Below are positions 1 through 2,479 of a stretch of DNA of 5,413 nucleotides, piece after piece. The number at the start of each line of letters is the position of its first letter. Position 1 is the stretch's first letter. Source of the stretch: Sulfuricella sp. (GTDB lineage Bacteria; Pseudomonadota; Gammaproteobacteria; Burkholderiales; Sulfuricellaceae); assembly GCA_019911785.1 (NCBI GenBank), contig JAIOJM010000025.1:1-5413 (forward strand), written 5' to 3'. Both the position numbers and the translations under genes were made by a program. The notes beneath the pieces are model-generated. The model ran no database searches, was not told where the DNA came from, and worked only from the letters and a program-made list of their open reading frames with translations.

Positions 1-124
1 GCACAGCCGGGCCGGGGGATTTCGGCGAGGACTGTTTGAGCGCGCAGCGCGAGTTCCGCAGCCGCCCGGTTCGGCGAGCAGCGCAGGGAACCCCGAAGGG
101 GCGGTGGATAGGGGCGGCTTTCTT

Positions 125-160
125 TGGTTACTTTCTTTAGCCGTTTAAAGAAAGCAACCA
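125..160. repeat. Inverted repeat, 15-base arms (TTTCTTT/AAAGAAA)
   Basis: The arm TGGTTACTTTCTTTA at 125-139 is the reverse complement of TAAAGAAAGCAACCA at 146-160 except for one position. The loop is GCCGTT (140-145). There is no T-run after the right arm, so it is not a typical Rho-independent terminator. The same block is familiar as a dispersed intergenic palindrome in beta- and gammaproteobacteria (recollection). Its role is unknown. Confidence 0.75.
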
Positions 161-192
161 GCCCGCCGGGCTGCCCCCGGCACCCAAATAAT
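156..192 (+). repeat. Imperfect direct repeat, copy 1
   Basis: This segment begins AACCAGCC, contains GCCGGGCTG and CCGGCACC, and ends in an AAATAAT-like tail. It matches 218-253 with a few substitutions and a one-base length difference. It overlaps the right arm of the 125-160 palindrome, which suggests the repeat unit spans both structures. No function can be assigned. Confidence 0.6.
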
Positions 193-217
193 CGCGCGAA
201 GCGCGCACACAACAAGA

Positions 218-253
218 AACCAGCCGCCGGACTGTATCCGGCACCTAAACATT
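218..253 (+). repeat. Imperfect direct repeat, copy 2, with internal hairpin
   Basis: This is the second copy of the unit at 156-192. It contains a perfect six-base stem, GCCGGA (226-231) with TCCGGC (237-242), around the loop CTGTA. In copy 1 the same position carries a GC-richer version of the stem. The changes on both sides keep pairing possible, which hints at a conserved fold, but two copies are too few to be sure. Confidence 0.55.
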
Positions 254-254
254 C

Positions 255-271
255 GGTGCGCATGGCGCACC
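255..271. repeat. GTGCGC-type short palindrome (copy A)
   Basis: GGTGCGC (255-261) pairs perfectly with GCGCACC (265-271) around a three-base loop. It is followed by CTACA and lies 28 bases before the cytochrome start codon. Similar palindromes occur at 784-798 and 2325-2347, always beside a gene end or start. It could form a hairpin in the leader of the cytochrome mRNA, but it does not mask the ribosome binding site. Confidence 0.65.
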
Positions 272-285
272 CTACAAAATCAACC

Positions 286-293
286 AGGAGGAG
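286..293 (+). promoter_or_regulatory. Ribosome binding site of the cytochrome gene
   Basis: AGGAGGAG is a near-perfect Shine-Dalgarno sequence, separated from the ATG at 300 by six A-rich bases. It fixes the start codon and suggests efficient translation. It is the strongest ribosome binding site in the window. Confidence 0.85.
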
Positions 294-299
294 AAAAAA

Positions 300-749
300 A
301 TGAATCGAGCCGTATTGACTTTAGCCTGTCTGACATTGGCTTTTTCCGCGATGGCGGAAGACGTCACCTACCGCAAGGATATTCGCCCGCTATGGGATAA
401 ACGCTGCGAGGAATGCCACGGTTCGAAATCTCCCTACCTGGGCGAGTTCGAGGAGAACAAGGAAAAGCACAAGGAAGCCGACGAGGGGCCGCGCATGGAT
501 ACTTATGCGGACCTGCTTTTCTTTGCGGCCTGGCCGGATACTGGTGCGCTGATGCGCCGCCTGGACGATGGCAAGAATACCAAGGACGGCAAGCCGGGCA
601 ATATGTACAAGAAGCTGGGCAAGACCGAGGAGGAGCGCCAGAAGAATCTCTCGCTGTTCAAGGCTTGGGTCGGCGAGGATGCCTGGACCATGAAGAAGAA
701 GGGCGACATCAGCAAGGAAGAACTGCTGAAGATCAAGGCGAAGTACTGA
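300..749 (+). CDS. Secreted monohaem c-type cytochrome
   Basis: The 149-residue product is a small periplasmic electron carrier. Residues 1-19 form a Sec signal peptide: basic start, hydrophobic core, and an AMA cleavage site before E20. The mature part is about 130 residues with one haem-binding CxxCH motif, CEECH, at residues 36-40, preceded by a DIRPLW stretch typical of cytochrome c N-terminal helices. The sixth haem ligand is probably M102 in the GNMYKKLG segment; M66 and M85 are alternatives. Between the haem site and M102 the chain is charged and lysine-rich (residues 49-62) and then carries WPDTGALMRRLDDG. The segment around FKAWVG (120-125) could be the C-terminal helix of the fold. 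From memory it resembles a group of cytochromes annotated only as 'cytochrome c' in betaproteobacteria; redox partners are unknown. It stands alone, with non-coding DNA on both sides, so the context does not identify its pathway. Confidence 0.9.
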   Translation: MNRAVLTLACLTLAFSAMAEDVTYRKDIRPLWDKRCEECHGSKSPYLGEFEENKEKHKEADEGPRMDTYADLLFFAAWPDTGALMRRLDDGKNTKDGKPGNMYKKLGKTEEERQKNLSLFKAWVGEDAWTMKKKGDISKEELLKIKAKY

Positions 750-783
750 GCCAGCGTGGCGTGATGCACCGGATGCTTTGTGA

Positions 784-798
784 GTGCGCCGTGCGCAC
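784..798. repeat. GTGCGC-type short palindrome (copy B)
   Basis: GTGCGC (784-789) pairs perfectly with GCGCAC (793-798) around the loop CGT, and CCCCACA follows. It sits 35 bases after the cytochrome stop codon. Its core and the C-rich bases that follow resemble the palindromes at 255-271 and 2325-2347. It lacks a T-run, so any role in transcription termination would be weak or Rho-dependent. Confidence 0.6.
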
Positions 799-818
799 CC
801 CACAAGACCATAATCCTA

Positions 819-850
819 TAATCCGCAGATGGCGCAGATTCACACAGATA
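819..850. repeat. CAGAT decamer array, left arm
   Basis: CAGAT occurs three times at 826-830, 835-839 and 845-849, spaced nine and ten bases, after TAATCCGCA at 819-827. It is a degenerate inverse of the array at 934-966. The two arrays face each other across about 84 bases. This type of CAGATT/AATCTG repeat is familiar as intergenic filler in many bacterial genomes (recollection). Confidence 0.6.
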
Positions 851-933
851 AAACCCCGCTGAATCAGGTGGTTGCCAGTCAATCGCACATAACTGTCAGG
901 GTGAGTCAAGCAATGAAGTCAACGCATTGAAAT

Positions 934-966
934 ATCTGTGTAAATCTGTGTAAATCTGTGGATAAC
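934..966. repeat. ATCTGTGTAA decamer array, right arm, ending in a DnaA-box word
   Basis: The ten-base unit ATCTGTGTAA is perfectly repeated at 934-943 and 944-953. A third, variant copy, ATCTGTGGATAA, lies at 954-965. Bases 957-965 read TGTGGATAA, the exact reverse complement of the DnaA-box consensus TTATCCACA. One box is not an origin, and no cluster of boxes or dnaA/dnaN gene is present. The array ends 35 bases before the receiver-like gene, so it could also affect that gene's transcription. Confidence 0.7.
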
Positions 967-1000
967 TGATTTTTCAAGGATAATACAGAACCACCCAACC

Positions 1001-1381
1001 ATGACTCCCCACCCCAAAACTCTCCTCGCCGTGATCGAGTTCATCTCCCACGGCAGATTGCCCGAGCTCTACAAGCAGCTCGGTTTCGAGGTGACGCCCG
1101 AGTGGCGGGTGCGCAAGGCGGTCTCGTTGGTGCGCAAGCTGAAGCCTGACGTGATCGTGGCGGATTTCTATTTCCAGTCGGATTTTCGCGATCGTTTGAG
1201 CAATCTCGAATCGCTGCTGGCGGCGGCGCAGCCGCTCAAGGAAACCCGGATACTGGTGTTTTACGAACCGCAGGACGAGCCTGCGCTGGTCAGGGTGCGC
1301 GAGCGCATGCGCATCGATGCGGTACTGCCGATGCCGGTATCGGACGAGGCGATCAAGGCCGTGCTGAACGGGTGGCGCTGA
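1001..1381 (+). CDS. Receiver-like (pseudo-response-regulator) protein
   Basis: The product has 126 residues, the size of one response-regulator receiver domain with no output domain. The alternating pattern fits a receiver fold: a hydrophobic strand LLAVIEF (8-14), a helix ending near residue 47, and KPDVIVADFYF (48-58), which places D55 where the phospho-accepting aspartate would be. A third strand, RILVFYEP (83-90), and VLPMPVSDEAI (108-118) follow. Key phosphotransfer residues are missing: the acidic pair after strand 1 is reduced to E13, the Thr/Ser after strand 4 is F87/Y88, and the invariant Lys before Pro is M111. I infer a degenerate receiver that is probably not phosphorylated conventionally. 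This is a fold-level guess from pattern; a plain hypothetical protein is the alternative. No good ribosome binding site precedes ATG 1001 (AAGGA at 976-980 is too far), so the start is uncertain. The next gene begins 46 bases downstream and may be co-transcribed. Confidence 0.72.
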   Translation: MTPHPKTLLAVIEFISHGRLPELYKQLGFEVTPEWRVRKAVSLVRKLKPDVIVADFYFQSDFRDRLSNLESLLAAAQPLKETRILVFYEPQDEPALVRVRERMRIDAVLPMPVSDEAIKAVLNGWR

Positions 1382-1427
1382 CCCGGCCTGGCGCCCAAAA
1401 AAACCCCGGACTTAAAAAGAAACGATC

Positions 1428-1793
1428 ATGCCCGTCAAATTGTTCTCCCTGCATAACGTGCCCGATGACGAGGCCGAAGAAGTCCGTGAATTATTGCGCG
1501 GCAACGCGATCGACTTCTACGAGACTCCCGCGGGAAACTGGGGCATATCGGTACCCAGCATATGGCTGCACGACAAGAATCAACTGGAGAAAGCCAAAGC
1601 GCTCATCGGCAGTTACCAGAAAGAGCGGCTGAACCGGGTCAGGGAGGAATATGCGCAACTCGGACGGACGGGAAGGCATCGAACGATAGGCGATGTGATC
1701 AGGGAAAATCCGCTGCGCTTCGTCGTCTATTTGGCGGCCATTGCTGCCCTGCTCTATTTTTCCACCAAGCCCTTCCTGGATATCGGGAAATAG
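1428..1793 (+). CDS. DUF6164-like membrane-anchored protein
   Basis: This 121-residue protein of unknown function resembles the family I recall as DUF6164, distantly like the DUF2007 'putative signal transducing' proteins. The N-terminal domain (about 1-65) carries the family's look: KLFSLHNVPDDEAEEVRELL at 4-23, then an IDFYETPAGNWGIS stretch at 28-41 and IWLHD at 45-49. A charged helical linker rich in Lys, Arg and Glu follows (about 50-90). One hydrophobic segment, about residues 97-112, probably forms a membrane helix, which would leave most of the protein in the cytoplasm. The start is supported by the family-like N-terminus; the ribosome binding site is weak (AAAAAGAAAC, 1414-1423). It follows the receiver-like gene by 46 bases with no visible terminator, so a two-gene transcript is plausible. 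The family name is from memory; the biochemical role is unknown. Confidence 0.83.
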   Translation: MPVKLFSLHNVPDDEAEEVRELLRGNAIDFYETPAGNWGISVPSIWLHDKNQLEKAKALIGSYQKERLNRVREEYAQLGRTGRHRTIGDVIRENPLRFVVYLAAIAALLYFSTKPFLDIGK

Positions 1794-1810
1794 CGCAATG
1801 CAGCCCGCGT

Positions 1811-1836
1811 CCGGCGCATGCGATCCCCCGCGCCGG
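1811..1836. repeat. GC-rich hairpin downstream of the DUF6164-like gene
   Basis: CCGGCGC (1811-1817) pairs perfectly with GCGCCGG (1830-1836) across a 12-base loop, 17 bases after the stop codon. A near copy of the left half, TCGGCGCATCCG, lies at 1837-1848 and matches 1811-1822 at ten of twelve positions. There is no T-run, so it may stabilise the 3' end of the mRNA rather than act as an intrinsic terminator. Confidence 0.45.
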
Positions 1837-1902
1837 TCGGCGCATCCGGAATGATGTTGGTATTCTTCTAAATTGTAAGTATTATCTAAATTGTGGTCTA
1901 AG

Positions 1903-1932
1903 TTGCGGGATAAGCGATTTGCCGCATATAAA
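1903..1932 (+). promoter_or_regulatory. Possible sigma-70 promoter for the two-helix membrane protein
   Basis: TTGCGG (1903-1908) and TATAAA (1927-1932) are separated by 18 bases inside a segment (about 1860-1970) that is clearly richer in A and T than the genes around it. Transcription would start near 1940, about 60 bases before the ATG at 2003. The -35 match is only partial, so this is a candidate, not a firm assignment. Confidence 0.3.
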
Positions 1933-1987
1933 TAAATTCGGGTTGGTACCGAAGATAAGAAAACAGAAAATGGTTGTTTCACATATT

Positions 1988-1993
1988 GAGGAG
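1988..1993 (+). promoter_or_regulatory. Ribosome binding site deciding the start at 2003
   Basis: GAGGAG lies nine bases before the ATG at 2003. The earlier in-frame ATG at 1970 has only A-rich sequence before it and would place this motif inside the gene. The site therefore favours 2003 as the start. Confidence 0.65.
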
Positions 1994-2002
1994 AACTGGG
2001 GC

Positions 2003-2317
2003 ATGAAGGACGTATCCGATTACCTGTGGCGCATGTTTGTGGCAATTTTTCTTTGTCCTGTGGCCGCCTCGTTCTGGCTGGCGTTTGGGAGCTTTGGGTT
2101 CGATCCGGGCGGGCTCATGCTGTTTATCGGTTTGGAGGGGCAGCACTATGCCGCGCTGGATCCTGACGGCCAGACTGCCGTCATTCTCCAGGGATTCTTC
2201 GGCTGGGCCGCGCTGGCCTTCGTGTTCCTGCTGATCTCTTTCGTTGTGAATCCGCCCCGCTTCAGTTATACCCTCAACAAGAAAAGCGGAAAATCAGACG
2301 TTTCCGTAGTGCAATAA
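2003..2317 (+). CDS. Small two-helix membrane protein, unknown function
   Basis: I do not recognise this 104-residue protein. It has two hydrophobic segments, about residues 8-28 and 60-82, likely membrane helices. The loop between them (about 29-59) carries FDPGG, a GLEGQHYAAL stretch and a DPDGQ turn. The tail after NPPRF (83-87) is polar and basic (NKKSGKSD), so both ends are probably cytoplasmic with the loop in the periplasm. The frame stays open upstream to 1562 through the preceding gene, but that part is in a shifted frame of the DUF6164-like gene and I reject it. ATG 1970 would add eleven residues (MVVSHIEENWG) and is the alternative start; the ribosome binding site favours 2003. AT-rich DNA before it and a hairpin after it suggest a single-gene transcript. 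The well-formed helix pattern and ribosome binding site are the only evidence that it is real. Confidence 0.68.
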   Translation: MKDVSDYLWRMFVAIFLCPVAASFWLAFGSFGFDPGGLMLFIGLEGQHYAALDPDGQTAVILQGFFGWAALAFVFLLISFVVNPPRFSYTLNKKSGKSDVSVVQ

Positions 2318-2324
2318 GCCGATC

Positions 2325-2347
2325 CAGGGTGCGTTCTGCGCACCCTG
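2325..2347. terminator. Hairpin after the membrane-protein gene (copy C), possible terminator
   Basis: CAGGGTGCG (2325-2333) pairs perfectly over nine bases with CGCACCCTG (2339-2347) around the loop TTCTG, starting eight bases after the stop codon. A T-rich stretch, TTTTGTTTT, follows only at 2360-2368, twelve bases beyond the stem, so it is not a textbook intrinsic terminator. Its core matches the GTGCGC palindromes at 255-271 and 784-798, so it may be a dispersed repeat reused as a gene end. Confidence 0.5.
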
Positions 2348-2479
2348 TCCATTTCCCACTTTTGTTTTACTGCGGACGCTTCTGCCGTTCACGCTCGGAT
2401 GTTCTCGCGGCTGGTGCTATAAATCAAGCATGGGGTACAATTTGCAGTCGGATTATGTCACTCATTCAATAGATAACTT

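Larger units (their letters stand above)
1..299. other. Non-coding leader region with dispersed-repeat character
   Basis: I see no credible gene here. The first 140 bases can be read as a stretch of about 40 codons without a start codon, ending at TAG 138-140. This kind of reading, ending in a TTTCTTTGGTTACTTTCTTT block, recurs as spurious short ORFs in many proteobacterial genomes, so I treat it as intergenic repeat (recollection of the pattern, not a search). From about 120 to 275 the segment holds a large hairpin, a pair of imperfect direct repeats and a short GTGCGC palindrome, listed separately. The last bases form the ribosome binding site of the cytochrome gene. I found no convincing promoter with both -35 and -10 boxes. 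Confidence 0.6.
750..1000. other. Intergenic region with repeats, no gene
   Basis: These 251 bases separate the cytochrome from the receiver-like gene. They hold a GTGCGC palindrome (784-798) and two facing arrays of a 10-base unit (819-850 and 934-966). The 83 bases between the arrays (851-933) show no gene and no clear structure. The isolated TATAAT word at 817-822 has no matching -35 box. GATAAT at 979-984 is a fair -10 box close to the next gene but also lacks a recognisable -35. No clear terminator follows the cytochrome. Confidence 0.6.

Noticed and set aside
18..140. Open reading of about 40 codons on the + strand ending at TAG 138-140
   Set aside because: It has no start codon in the window, and its sequence is the commonly recurring intergenic repeat often mis-called as a short protein.
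390..811. Reverse-strand and shifted-frame open readings over the cytochrome gene
   Set aside because: They lie opposite or out of frame with a gene that has a signal peptide, a haem motif and a strong ribosome binding site, and they show no features of their own.
817..822. TATAAT as a promoter -10 box
   Set aside because: There is no -35-like sequence at the right distance, and the word partly overlaps the edge of the CAGAT array, so it is probably accidental.
819..966. CRISPR array or replication origin
   Set aside because: The units are only ten bases without spacers, which rules out CRISPR. Only one perfect DnaA box and no replication gene are present, which does not support an origin.
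1562..2002. Upstream extension of the two-helix membrane protein in the same frame
   Set aside because: It overlaps the DUF6164-like gene in another frame, reads as low-quality sequence, and a good ribosome binding site marks the later start at 2003.
2442..2470. TTGCAG and TTCAAT, 17 bases apart, as a promoter giving a nearly leaderless mRNA for the penicillin-binding protein
   Set aside because: Both boxes are partial matches, and the gene's start codon is itself uncertain, so the coincidence with GTG 2480 is not enough.
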